Shown piece by piece: positions 38,801 through 46,550 of a stretch of 64,000 bases of DNA. A program made the translations under genes and the position numbers. Position 1 is the first letter of the stretch, and the number at the start of each line of letters is the position of its first letter. This DNA comes from Prorocentrum cordatum (Eukaryota > Sar > Dinophyceae > Prorocentrales > Prorocentraceae), in assembly GCA_963575745.1 (NCBI GenBank), contig CAUYUJ010003908.1:1-64000 (forward strand), written 5' to 3'. Below the pieces are notes generated by a model, which was not told where the DNA came from, made no database searches, and worked only from the letters and a program-made list of their open reading frames with translations.

Positions 38801-39105
38801 CGTTGATAGGCGAGAAGCATGTACTCCATCGTGCACTATCCCCTCGCACCGACATTCGGACGCTGCTCGAGCCCATGGGTATCCAGTTCACTACCCTTGA
38901 CCAGCACGACTACGACGGTGGCTCTTTCGACCACCTCCTCTTGATCAACACGCACCTGAACTTAGAGGCGCTGTCCCGTGTTCCACATGGTGCAGGTGTT
39001 CGTGCAGGACGGCTCCAGGTCCGCCCAGGCATTCATCGTCTTCTGATCGGTGCGCTTTATATGACCACTTCGTGGATTTCCCATCGGAGCCGTGTAGATA
39101 TTTGA
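32833..39105 (+). CDS. Retroelement 2 ORF2: RNase H, APE endonuclease, reverse transcriptase, zinc fingers, methyltransferase-like fold
   Basis: 2090 residues from ATG 32833, the first in frame after a stop at 32799, within ATGATTGA shared with the ORF1 stop. RNase H: D353 (YTDGS), E406, D431, D484. APE endonuclease about 565-840: E615 (CQETP), D727 (GDCNAN), D800 (RLDY), D829-H830. RT: RKAPGRDGI near 1131-1140, motif A FLDLVSAFY (D1262), motif C FVDD (D1409-D1410). Zinc fingers start at C1726 (CYQC) and about 1760 (CRCC). Residues about 1873-2010 have the strand and helix order of the element 1 methyltransferase but lack PPC and the glycine loop. All catalytic residues of the three main enzymes are present, so the protein could be functional. 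Confidence 0.88.
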   Translation: MIEQGAEAPSRSMLATSLDKNYYSHIRAYHDPRAHPDHDGSEVSPCRDGNLEVLRLRGGGDGGDEVDPLLPTRTLGNRAQATVLPDPSSPEPDQEPYHKVADKDDMLVSAPLLEHGHQSFSMSPCSPTFALPGPSATSSVPLYVSSSHSLEVPVAISDSDTLTVVPEMIDLSEVIEFRTVRVRDSAFSIPSGSDSFLYPECIPANKDSDKVDSVPQALQPPRLQHDLHSPSSERAAPVSLSSPVGMVVNILSSPSASCPEPRGRRHDPAGGQALGEVDSLRDDASPLTSGHQGFLHCPLEVPVPLSLEYQYNPWYIRLRRDLAAASLHEHTQAALRLVAPLRGRPKRMVIYTDGSYWPDDRHLSAFACVVLADDGETISFEGFFASLVENAFNFECVDYITSVSTEMAGLVWALLFCLQVDEGIQLEVICDCLPAIDAVTRRWGSSDPFVPIACHLYDFLKIHRDITIAHTHGHEGDPWNECCDVIAKSMRHQRGPSLPENLIVKLTNSSAWYWASYRDHLHRDAHAYPLVDQHGIHCEWRLQSCPYPAPPAGQPRETVKYSISLSLISVNLQKANIAMEAPEPRHPASQTRAFRPRALRLQLQDMGAHLIGCQETPILEDGVLRDGFLIVGGGQPEHQLGVSLLINMTKAYATGPRGPKLFRRGDIRVLHRSSRVLVVKIETCCIYEIVYVVHAPYKGHREIQLASWWRDLSGLAEKWPPTILLGDCNANIPSNTVYSEILENIVVGHEHPACAPTTADEAARACLQFATDTGLYIENTFNPHEAGHTFVGKDGPRRLDYIMLSRDHHGHTSRFFVDYAFDSYAAADDHYPVVLDLAWKVMKPKPNSPGTKLDREKMQDPQLIAKYVAILDALEIPPWRLDVNLHQQLADSVVLNAARACFGMDRVTSIKGYVSATTMYLVRLRRYVARARRWLPCHNERRPPWADLLAHRADGILFLTDVPWEPQLQRLRLAIEAMSCHDLSTTDFVDELSLFLSNTKRIVRDCVREDRRVFLERLGLQMRHHAEAGDHLSEWRTLKTILRYGGRKGRKERNLMLVDSAGRPAMTDEDESRIIIEHFATTEDAELMTNTELVTYYNSKLNHNPTQVELKPDLVPSIGQVSELFATLKRRKAPGRDGILPELLLAAPRTLARIYHPILVKCALHQQEPYAWKHGIVHPLHKGVGPDHDLAFFRSILLNPIISKLWHKFIRRQLATYLHHLLHDTQCGGQVRNGPAQLIHLVHSYIAGLPRLRADGIIVFLDLVSAFYSTVRHQVLPALHLHDDEDYVQQHHDFPIAMLPMVTFVLSQPAAIDKIEHEPHLIALLIEAHRATHFGTREGDLVARSRRGSRPGSALADAIFNLGFAAPLALARDKMRALRLSTAITMAENELIFSRSAEQVELADASFVDDAIFLGCNHSDSSTIDIAGQLLDDIHLVMVSHGFQVNYKRSKTNVMLIPHRRDSELFRLVSQEGELQLQTPYWNLQVHLTESYKYLGTPIDVQAKNSHKIKFAITKQAQAFGPIKRMIKKFPSTTAISHTCLTDSMCNIHLLYSTEVWNNLTANDFKMLDSPRISSYRVLQARKHHAGSLRHFFDEEVLVKAMRTPLHTVVRRRRLTYFCTLFANAPKILFAMVDFVAGLPGSWTSLLQLDLQWLDEYDKQTVPTTLSSAFQHIQNDPHSFRLRVGRAWRRFRAAELDRLRLVALLRHLQRVLDNSKTATTSTGFICYQCGAVLLTKASWRIHLLRHQPLDLAQRFAFDNTCRCCTTRFSDRANLIRHLRRPGNRCFYWLLEALAPLDQESAAQLHQEDLVHQRALERQGYHRTRVRVPACHGGEGLSPFEYIPLEAPSVLVDVEPPLGRVLRRHLWKQGEPAKVVYITTVTTTTFASWVTSVLSIPCQCITVDGFTDAATEVLYLEMMQGGVFALFIETDLPEWSRDLDLLEQGQQPRRDDQWRPHWTAKRQHHLYLENEILTRALYMIATARAMGVPAALIGEKHVLHRALSPRTDIRTLLEPMGIQFTTLDQHDYDGGSFDHLLLINTHLNLEALSRVPHGAGVRAGRLQVRPGIHRLLIGALYMTTSWISHRSRVDI

Positions 39106-40199
39106 GTCTGTTCTTGAGGTGGTGTGGGTGGAGGAGGACTTTTTGGATGTTGGAGGAGGAGAAATCGTATTCGTCCCTCTCCTTGGCGGCCCCTCGGGTA
39201 CGAAGGCCTTACTCGTGTTCTGCGCTACCACGGTGTAGTCGAACTATCGAGGGGCCGACCAAGGGGGGGGCTGTGTGGCCTCCTGCAGGGGACGGGGAGG
39301 GCACGGGAGGCGCAAGTGGTAAGGCGGGTGAAACAAACCGTCGAGCGCCACCCCAAGCCTCCCCGTCCCCCAAATTCGTGCTGAGCTGCTGCTCGTCGTC
39401 CTGGCGGCGTGCCACCAGGGGCGAGCTTCCCCTTCCCCCTCATCACTATCATTATCCTACTTACTTGCTGCTCTCCTTCTCTCGCGCGTTGCCCGTTCGA
39501 GCAGGAGGCCTTTGCTGGCCCTCGAGCCCCGTGCGGGCTCGACGGTTGGCGTGAGCGTCCTGCCTGAGACGCATGCTGGAGCTGGCGAAGAAGTTGATCC
39601 TGTTTGCGGAGTCTACTTGTCCGTTGTGTGTACCTGCCAGCTCCAGGTTGCGCCTGCCTTGCCAGGAGGGTGTCCTCCCTACTGTGTTGCTTGTGCCTTG
39701 CTTGCCCTCGGGCGCTTGGCTAGGCTGCCTCCCGTGTGCGCGGGGAGGAGTCGCCTGGCCAGGCGCTCAATGACGCTGCAGGCGGAGGACCGCCTCGGAG
39801 CTCGGCAAAGAAAAAAAAGAGGAGGAGGAGGGGACAGGAACGAAGGGGGGACGGAGGGGAGGGGGCCCCTCCGAATCGTGCGGGCGAGCGGGCGCTGAGG
39901 GGGGGGGGCACGGTGCAGGACCCGCTGTCCGGGCGCAACCCCTTCGAGTCGCCCGCGCCCAGCCCCGCGGCCGGCGGCTCTCCCAGCGCGCAGCACGAGG
40001 AGCGCACGCGGGCCTGCGCCTCTCGCCGTGCCTGCCCTGCCACGTCGGGCAGCGCCAGGGGGGGGAGGCACCACTGGGGGGGGCGGTGTCGCCAGCTCCT
40101 CCCGGAGGTCGAGGCTCCATGGTCGGAGCCCGAGGAGGTCTGGCGTGCTCTCTGGGGCGCCCCCCGCGAGGAAGCGTCGCCTGCTCCAGGGCGCGGCCC
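39106..40199. other. 3' flank of retroelement 2, no clear gene
   Basis: About 1.1 kb. The first 600 bases probably include the element 3' UTR; no poly(A) or simple tail marks its end. Small frames such as one from ATG 39570 (MLELAKKLILF) are open but have no supporting pattern. A G-rich run lies at 39899-39909. On the minus strand a 344-codon frame runs through here and into the TCC tract; its composition is that of a shadow frame. Confidence 0.35.
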
Positions 40200-40370
40200 T
40201 CCCCCTCCCCCTCCTCCTCCTCCTCCTCCTCCTCCTCCTCCTCCTCCTCCTCCTCCTCCTCCCTCCCTCCTCCCCCTCCTCCCCCTCCTCCTCCTCCTCC
40301 CTCTCCTCCTCCTCCTCCTCCTCCCCCTCCTCCTCCTCCTCCTCCTCCTCCTCCTCCTCCTCCTCCTGGT
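40200..40370. repeat. (TCC)n tract
   Basis: About 170 bases of TCC repeats upstream of dispersed family C copy 2, matching the arrangement near 22042-22450. Simple-sequence translations are artefacts. Confidence 0.9.
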
Positions 40371-40499
40371 GACCCCCCTCGGTGCTGTCCCGTCCCCGGG
40401 GCCGCCCGGCGGCGCCGCGCGAGGCGCGAAGGCGGGCGGCTCGGCCGCTCGACAGTTGTTCTGCGACCCAGGGGAGCGCGCTTCCAGCCATGGGTCGGG

Positions 40500-40690
40500 G
40501 GCGGCACAGAGGGGGGTGATGACTAGGGGGTGGGGGAGATCGTGGCGGGGTCCATGATATCTCCCCGGCTTTCATGGCGCCTCTTCTCATTTCGTTCTGT
40601 CCCCGGCCACCCCCCTGGGCCGTGCACATGCCGCTGGCCATGATTTGCGCCCCCCCCTCTTGGACGCCCCCCTCTTGGCCGCCCCCGAAT
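40500..40690 (+). repeat. Dispersed repeat family C, copy 2
   Basis: Same block order as 22258-22450, from AGAGGGGGGTGATGACTAGG to paired CCCCCCTCTTGG blocks. The ATATCATGG hairpin of copy 1 is degraded here. Similarity looks high enough (about 80% by eye) for a fairly recent common source. Confidence 0.65.
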
Positions 40691-41067
40691 GGGGTCCGCG
40701 ACCCCCGAGCCAAGATCCCAGGCTATGTCTTGCACAACAAAGTTTAACGCATCCTCTGCTGCTCCGCAGCTTCCAGCAGGCAGAGTTGCGAGCTGCAGCT
40801 CGCTTGGAGCCTCTTTGGCGAAAGGGTTCAGCGCGGGACAGGGCCCTCTTCGCTGCCCATGATTTCAAGCGTTAGTCGGCTGGGCCGCCCGTTCCCAGTG
40901 CGAGGTTCTGATCGTGTTGTCATTCGTGGTTTCACATTGTCGCGCCGACTTTGGGCAAATGCCTTGGCAATTATTATCACGGGTAGCGTTTGTCTGTCCT
41001 TGCCGCGTGGTTGATGCAGGCATGCATTCAATGATGCGTTTTTGTAGGAATTCGTATCTTTAGGCAG
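40691..41067. other. Interval without a clear gene
   Basis: Mixed sequence. The segment at 40735-40875 has an open frame with some G/C-ending codons (RSFQQAELRAAARLEPLWRK region) that might be a degraded exon. No acceptor or donor is convincing. Confidence 0.3.
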
Positions 41068-41245
41068 GTGTGTTTTTCTCCTCCCTCCTCCTCTGCCCGT
41101 TTCTCCTCCTCCACCGCCTCCTCCTTCTCCTCCTCCTCCTTCCCCTCCTCCTCCTCCTCCTCCTCCATCTTCTCCTCCTCCTCCTCCTCCTCGTCCTCGT
41201 CCTCCTCCTCCTCCTCCTCCTCCTCCTCCTCCTCCTCCTCCTCCC
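41068..41245. repeat. (TCC)n tract
   Basis: About 180 bases of TCC repeats with TCT and TCG interruptions. Not coding. Confidence 0.9.
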
Positions 41246-41332
41246 TCTTACCTTGGCTTGTGAAACAGCTGCGCGCGAGCTGTATGCACATCCTGATTAC
41301 AGTATCTGGAACGCGCAGCAAAGGTGTTCTAT

Positions 41333-41512
41333 GGGAAAGCATCACAAAAGGAATCCTTTGGAAAGCACCGTTCCACAGGGAAGCATCACATAAGGAACCC
41401 GTTGGAGAGCGCCACAAAGAGATTCGATGGGAAAACCTAACAATCGGATTCCGTTGGGGAGAGCCACAACGGCATTCTTCTGGAAAAGCTCACAACAGGA
41501 ATCATTTTGAAA
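41333..41512. repeat. Degenerate 25-27-bp tandem array
   Basis: About seven units of the type GGAAAGCATCACAAAAGGAA followed by TCCGTTG. Units differ at many positions. Copies of ATGGGAAA and GGAATC recur about every 26 bases. No coding capacity. Confidence 0.6.
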
Positions 41513-42164
41513 GCAGGAGGCTCGGCCGACGTGCGCGGGCGGAGAGGCCTGCGTTTCGTGGAAGGCGACAGAACGGGCAGGAGGGCAGGGGAGAGGGGAA
41601 GAAGGGAGGTGGAGGAGGCGGAGAAGGAGGACCCCTCCATAACAAAAAATGAATAACGAAAAAATGAGGCCACGCCGCTTTTGTGTGTATATATACACAC
41701 AAGACTGCATTGGCGCTTCGCGCCATGCACCTTGGTCCTTCGAGTAGAGCATAATTGGCTGTTCGCTTCGTCCGCGTTGGCCTTGGAATGCGGCAAGCTA
41801 ATCATGGGTTGCGTTTGGGACCGAATCTCGGAGCGGCCTCTGCAATGTGGCGGCGAGAGAGCCGGAGACCTCGAAAGAACGGAAGATAATAAGAAAACCT
41901 GAAGTGTCGAACTTCGATCCAGGATCGTTTGCTTTCCTCGTTCGACTCTTGACCTTTGAACCTCGACCCTCGAACGTCGACCCACGACCTTCTTGGGAAG
42001 TGGACCGAATCCCAAGTTTACAACGGATTTCCCGCAAGTATGTTGCGCACGCACATGTTCACTGTAGTTCGTTTCCTGGAGTCGAGTCTGTGGCCAGCAG
42101 CAGGATGTGTCAGGGAGAGGAATTCTGTTTTGCGTCCCAGCGCGCTTGCATTCCGAATTAAGTG
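41513..42164. other. Interval without a clear gene
   Basis: Includes a GGA-rich patch near 41575-41625 and TATATACACACA near 41689. Between 41930 and 41990 there are four copies of a CGA(C/A)C(C/T)TTGA-like unit. A long minus-strand frame (41437-42537) is open here but reads as a shadow. Confidence 0.35.
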
Positions 42165-42405
42165 GTCGGCCGTCAGGCGCCGCCAGCAGCAGCGGCCTCG
42201 TCGACCTCGTGCTCGTCGCCGGCTGCCACGTTCTCCCAGTCACTCCCGGCCTCTGCGTCCTCTTCTGCTGCAGCGCCCCCGAGCCGAGCCAGCAATTGCG
42301 ACTCTTCGCAGAAGGCGAACTGCGCGCCGTAATCCGTGAGGGTTGCCTGCTCACAGAATTAATACACCCGCCGCACCACGTCGAGGTTGCGTACTTGGCC
42401 GTGTT
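42165..42405 (+). CDS. Exon-like segment with hydrophobic stretch
   Basis: After GCCGCCAGCAG the frame reads about 75 codons with mostly G/C third positions. They encode a hydrophobic stretch (SGLVDLVLVAGCHVLPV) and then a mixed helical part (QLRLFAEGELRAVI). The hydrophobic part could be a membrane segment. It degrades into repetitive CTTGGGCCGTCTTGG-like sequence from 42410. No family recognised and the boundaries are uncertain. Confidence 0.35.
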
Positions 42406-42844
42406 GGGGCTGTGTACGGGGCCTCTTGGGCCGTGCTGCGGCGGTTTTGGGAGCTTCTTGGGCCGTCTTGGAACGTCGGGAAACCGAAAAGGCAAGAAGG
42501 CCCAAAACATCGAAAACACACAATGGGAAATCAACAACTGTGGCCTCTTGGGGCTTTTCGGAAGCCTCTTGGAGTGCTTCTTGGAGCGTCTTGGAGGTTC
42601 TGGGGCTGTCTTGGGAGTCTCCCGCTGGCCCTCCCGCTGGACGTCAGGGACGTCCAGAGATCCAAAAGTCTCGTGGAGTCCGGCGAGTCCCGGGAATCCG
42701 GCGAGTCCATGGATTCCGGATCGGACCTCGTGGGGGTCTTGTCTCCCCGGGGGGGGGGGAGGGGCCCTCTCCCCCCGATTGTAAAAATATAGAAAAAGGA
42801 ATATGTGTACAGGGGGGCGCAGGCGAAGAAACCAATAATTATGT
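42406..42844. other. Degenerate TCTTGGAGC / GGCGAGTCC repeats
   Basis: Short imperfect tandem units (CTTGGAGCGTCTTGG at 42430-42610; GGCGAGTCCCGGGAATCC at 42680-42720). No gene seen. Confidence 0.5.
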
Positions 42845-43165
42845 GGCCTCCTCCTCCCCTGCCTCCATCTCCTCCTCCTATTCCTCCTCCTCCTCCTCCT
42901 CCTCCCACTCCTCCTCCACCCCCGCAGAATCGTTTTGTTTCTCCTTCTGCCCTCCGCCCATCAAAAAAAGGAAGCAACAACATAAGCAACAAAAAACGCG
43001 GCGCGGCCTCCAGTTTTTTGTCGGGGGGGGGGGGGCAGAACAATACAAACAACTCAATTCTCGGGGGGGGGGATGAGGAGAAGGAGGAGAGAGAAGGAGG
43101 AAGAGGAGGAGGAGGAGGAGGAGAAGGAGAGGAACGAGGAAGAGGGGGAGGATGAAGAGAAGGGA
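42845..43165. repeat. TCC tract, poly-G runs and GGA tract
   Basis: A TCC tract (42847-42915) followed by mixed sequence with G runs of 9-12 at 43024 and 43062, then a GGA/GAA tract (43075-43160). Strand bias flips from pyrimidine to purine within 300 bases. Confidence 0.75.
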
Positions 43166-43202
43166 GAGGAGGAATAATGATCCGAAACGTTCACGGAAAT
43201 TA

Positions 43203-43258
43203 TCTGAAAACACCCTCCAAAACTCGAGGGACTCAACAATCCCCCGTTCTCGAGGAGG
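43203..43258 (-). repeat. Dispersed repeat family G, inverted copy
   Basis: About 55 bases matching the reverse complement of 48104-48150 with two or three differences (GGGACTCAACAATCCCCCG core). Here it abuts a GGA tract; at 48104 it abuts a TCC tract. The pair is therefore consistent with one unit, tract included, moved in opposite orientation. Confidence 0.65.
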
Positions 43259-43620
43259 AGGAGGAGGAGGACGAGGAGGAGGGAGGAGGGAGGAGGAGGA
43301 GGAGGTGGGGGAGGGAAGCGGGAGGAGGAAGGACGAGAGGGAGGAGGAGGAGGGGAGAGAGGGAGGAGTGGTGAGGGAGGGAAGGGAAGAGGATAAGATT
43401 AGGATGAGATGAGGAGAGTATGAGGATGAAGGATAGGATGTGGAGGAGAGGGGAGGATGAGGAGGAGGAGGAGGAGGGAGTAGGAGGAGAAAGTGACTCT
43501 TGCTGAGGTAGTAGTAATGGCGGAGGAGGATGAAAGGAGGAGGATTCAGGAGTAGGTAGGGATAGTAGGAGGAGGAGTGCGATGATGAAGTGGAGGAGGA
43601 GGAGGAGGATGGAGGTCGAG
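43250..43620. repeat. (GGA)n-rich purine tract
   Basis: Purine-rich sequence dominated by GGAGGA with GATGAGGA and GATAGGA variants. Minus-strand reading frames through it are Ser/Pro/Leu low-complexity artefacts. Confidence 0.8.
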
Positions 43621-43641
43621 CCTCCAACTTGAAGCTTTGGA

Positions 43642-43725
43642 GGCTTCTGAACCTCTGGGCCTCCTCTCGAGGAGGAGGAAGAGGAGGTGTAAAGGCTTCT
43701 GATCCTCTGGGCCTCCTCTCGAGGA
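43642..43725. repeat. 32-bp direct repeat around a short purine tract
   Basis: GGCTTCTGAACCTCTGGGCC and its continuation (43642-43673) recur at 43694-43725 with one mismatch, enclosing about 20 bases of GGAGGAAGAGG-type purine sequence. Same arrangement as the duplications around the tracts at 21267-21846 and 51532-51660, on a smaller scale. Confidence 0.7.
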
Positions 43726-43734
43726 CGCGGCCAC

Positions 43735-43895
43735 GCCAGAGCCGGCCGCCGCTCCGGCCGAGGCGCCCGAGGAGCCTGCGGAGCCACAGCCCGAGGCTGC
43801 CGAGGCGGCCGTGGCTGCCCAGGCGGCCGAGGCGGCCGAGGAGGAGCCGCCGCCAGCTGCCGCGTCGCAGCCCGGCGCCGAGGCGCCCGCGGCTC
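43735..43895 (+). CDS. Ala/Glu/Pro-rich exon-like segment
   Basis: About 54 codons with G/C third positions, rich in Ala, Glu and Pro (PEAAEAAVAAQAAEAAEEE). Runs into a TCC/CTT tract (43896-44130) that looks intronic. A related composition occurs at 51655-51770. Probably a disordered linker exon upstream of the Cys/His exon at 44138; phase between them was not established. Confidence 0.4.
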
Positions 43896-44137
43896 CTCCC
43901 CCCTCCTCCTCCTCCTCCTCTCCTCCTCCTTCTCCTTGCTCCCTCTCCTTCTCCTTCTCCTTCTCCTTCTCCTTCTCTCTCCTCCTCCACCTCCTCTCAA
44001 TCCTACCTCCCTTCCCCCTCCTCCCCTCCTCCTCACTCTTCTCCTCTTCCTCCTCCTCCCCTCCTCCCCTCCTCCTCTTCGCCCTCCTCCTCCTCCTCCT
44101 CCTCCTCCTCTTCCCCTTACCTCGTGCTCCTGGTTAG
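43896..44137 (+). repeat. TCC/TTCTCC tract, probable intron
   Basis: Pyrimidine-only tract that includes a TTCTCC hexamer run (43937-43978). It ends in GCTCCTGGTTAG at 44137, immediately before the Cys/His exon. This is the clearest case in the window of a tract placed as an intron 3' end. Confidence 0.65.
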
Positions 44138-44445
44138 GCACGCCCTGCTTCGATCTCACCACTGTCGATTCGGTCGTCTCACACAAGCCTAAGGGGGTCA
44201 GGCTGCACATGGCTGGGGGGTGGGCGCGCGAATCGCACGAATTAAACTATCATCACACTCTGGGGCTCTGGTTCTGCGGGAAGTGCGGCTTCTTTTGTTC
44301 CCACAACCTTCGGAGCGATCTCAAAGAGCAGTGCCACAAGCCGCTGAATCGGACCAGGCGAGAGTACCTGGATCGTATCAGGCGAGGTCTTGTGCCCAGG
44401 GTTCGGAGTGCTGCCGAGAAGGCAGCTCGCTCTCGTCCAGTTTGA
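44138..44445 (+). CDS. Terminal exon with Cys/His zinc-binding-like domain
   Basis: Starts after GTTAG with a split codon and reads about 101 codons to TGA at 44443-44445, with nearly all G/C third positions. The core is HHTLGLWFCGKCGFFCSHN followed by C and H about 14 residues later (EQCHKP) and a helical basic end (RRGLVPRVRSAAEKAARS). The CGKC pair plus downstream Cys/His suggests a small zinc-binding fold. Role unknown. Likely the 3' exon of the gene that includes 43735-43895. Confidence 0.6.
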
Positions 44446-44489
44446 TATGACCCCGTCATGTTGCTATTCCTATTCCTATTCCTCCCTCC

Positions 44490-45795
44490 TCCTCCTCCTC
44501 CTCCATTCCTTCTCCTTATAGATAACTTCTCCCTGCCGCACCCCGTTTTTTTTCGGACAGAGAGGCGACCACGACATCGCTCGAGTGACCCGTGCACTCC
44601 GTGACAGGACGCGGCAGAGACGGACCAGTGACTTTATGCACAGCAACATCCCAAAAGTAAAAAAACACCGGCGAGGGAAAGAGCCACCGGCTTAAAAGCC
44701 CAGCCGGCTTAAAAGCCCTGCCGCACCCCGAGGCCAGTTTTTAGGGCGGGCCGGGCGTTTCGCCTGAGACTTCCTCACCATTTATGATTCTCTTACAAAG
44801 TGACAACAGCTTCACAGATGGAGGGCGGGTGGTTTTCAAAATGTGGCTCTCGCCTCAGCGCCGCGCACATTCGTTTTCAACATTTGCAAGAGTTTCACAG
44901 ATTGCGGGCGGGTGGTTTTCAACATGTGGCTCTCGCCTTAGCGCCGCGCACATCGTTTTCAAACTTTGCAAGAGTTTCATGGATTTGGGGTGGATGGTTT
45001 TCAACAGGTGGCTCTCGCTTCAGCGCCGCGCGCATTCGGTTGTAAACGTTGCAATAGTTTCACGGATTGAGGGCGGGTGGTTTTCAACATGTGGTTCTCG
45101 CCTTAGCGCCGCGCGCATTTGTTTCCAAAGTTTGAAAGAGTTTCGCGGATTGAGGGCGGTTCCTTTTGAAAACGTGGTCCTCGCTGCAGCGCCGCACACA
45201 TTCGTTCGCCACACTTGCAATCGTTTCAGGGATTCCCATGATCAGCGTACCAGAAATGGTGATTTGGACGGACCCAGGGCTATACAAGTGCAACAGTCAT
45301 TTTGATTCGAAGCGGCGTTCTGGCACGATTCTGGATCGTCAAGACGCAGCAGTCAGGTTGATCCGTGGCGTTGGAATCCCGAGAACAATGTTTTGACATG
45401 CTTGAGGGTCTTCAATCGGTTGTCTTCCAACGAGGCAGATCTTTCAATTGAAATGAACCGTTGTAGGGGCCTTTGAACATGGAGCTTAGGGGGAGGGTTC
45501 GGTAATGCCAACATCGTTGATGACTCTTGGGTTTCCAGTGGTTATCCTCCTCCTCCTCTTCTTCCTTATCCTCCTCCTCCTCTTCCTCCTCTTCCTCCTG
45601 CTCCTCCCTCCTATATCCTCCTCCCTCCTCCCTCCTCCTCCTCCTCCTCCTCCTCCTCCTCCTCCTCCTCCTCCTTCTCCTTCTCCTCCTCCTCCCCTTC
45701 TCCCTCCTCCCGTTTCCCTCCTCCCTCCTCCATCTCCTCCTCCTCCTCCTCTTCCCCATACCTCCTCCTCCTCCTCGTCGTCCTCCTCCTCCTAG
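44490..45795 (+). repeat. Dispersed minisatellite element E, copy 2
   Basis: Leader with CTGCCGCACCCC (44500-44815), including two copies of CCGGCTTAAAAGCCC at 44687-44717; five units of 82-83 bases (44816-45230); conserved tail (45231-45540); then a TCC tract (45545-45795) that ends at the start of copy 3. The tail shares a 102-base block identical to copy 3 (45337-45438). Confidence 0.8.
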
Positions 45796-46550
45796 TTCCA
45801 TTCTTTTACCCTATGGAGAACTTCCCTCTGTCGCACCTCCTCACCGTCTATGACGCTGAAGCTTAAACATCGGCAGCCGTTTCACAGATGGAGGGCGGAT
45901 GTTGTTTTAAACGTGGCCGTCGCTTCAGCGCCGCGCACATTCGTTTTCAACATGTGAGAGAGTTTCACGGATTGAGGGCGGGTGGTTTTCAACATGCGGC
46001 TCTCGCTTTAGCGCCGCGCGCATTCGTTTTCACATTTTGCAAGAGTTTCACGGATTGAGGGCGGGTGGTGTTCAAACTGTGGCTGTCGTCTTAACGCGTC
46101 GCACATTCTTGTTATAATTTTGCCAGGGCTTCACGGATTCAGGGCGGTTCTTTTTTAACATGCGGTTCTCGCTGTATCGCCGCGTACATTCTCTTCTTGA
46201 GCAAAAGCATTCCAAGAGTTTCATTGGTTCCCATCGTCCGAGTACCAACAATATGGTTTGTAAGGGTTCATGATTATGCGGGTGCAACAGTTACGTTGAT
46301 TCCCTGTGTTGATATCCTAGGAATGGCGCTCTGGCATGATTCAGGTTCGTCAAGACGCAGCAGTCAGGTTGATCCGTGGCGTTGGAATCCCGAGAACAAT
46401 GTTTTGACATGCTTGAGGGTCTTCAATCGGTTGTCTTCCAACGAGGCAGTTCCATCAATGAAAATGAACCGTTGCAGGGACCTATGAAGAGGGAGCTTGG
46501 AGGGAGGGTTTACTCCAACATCGTTGATGGCTCTTGGGTTTACACTGGTT
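45796..46550 (+). repeat. Dispersed minisatellite element E, copy 3
   Basis: Leader with CTGTCGCACCTCC (45796-45885), about four 83-base units (45886-46205) of which the last two are degraded, and a tail (46206-46550) ending CTTGGGTTTACACTGG, followed by a TCC tract. Head-to-tail with copy 2. The 102-base block at 46348-46449 is identical to copy 2, while nearby sequence differs, so gene conversion or a recent duplication is likely. Confidence 0.8.

Larger units (their letters stand above)
29622..39105 (+). mobile_element. Retroelement 2: non-LTR retrotransposon
   Basis: Two intact overlapping ORFs spanning 9.5 kb: a 1072-residue coiled-coil ORF1 and a 2090-residue ORF2 with RNase H, APE endonuclease, RT, zinc fingers and a methyltransferase-like fold. 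The domain order is the same as in retroelement 1, but the sequences are diverged and ORF1 is unrelated by eye. No frame breaks were seen, so it may be recently active. No LTRs, poly(A) tail or target duplications were found; the true ends extend beyond the ORFs by an unknown amount. Confidence 0.85.

Noticed and set aside
41437-42537. 366-codon minus-strand ORF
   Set aside because: Covers several unrelated repeats and lies opposite a better plus-strand exon-like segment. Composition changes abruptly along it.
44816-45230. CRISPR-like array, because of regular 83-bp spacing
   Set aside because: Whole units are similar with no short repeat plus variable spacer pattern, and the setting is eukaryotic. 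It is a minisatellite.
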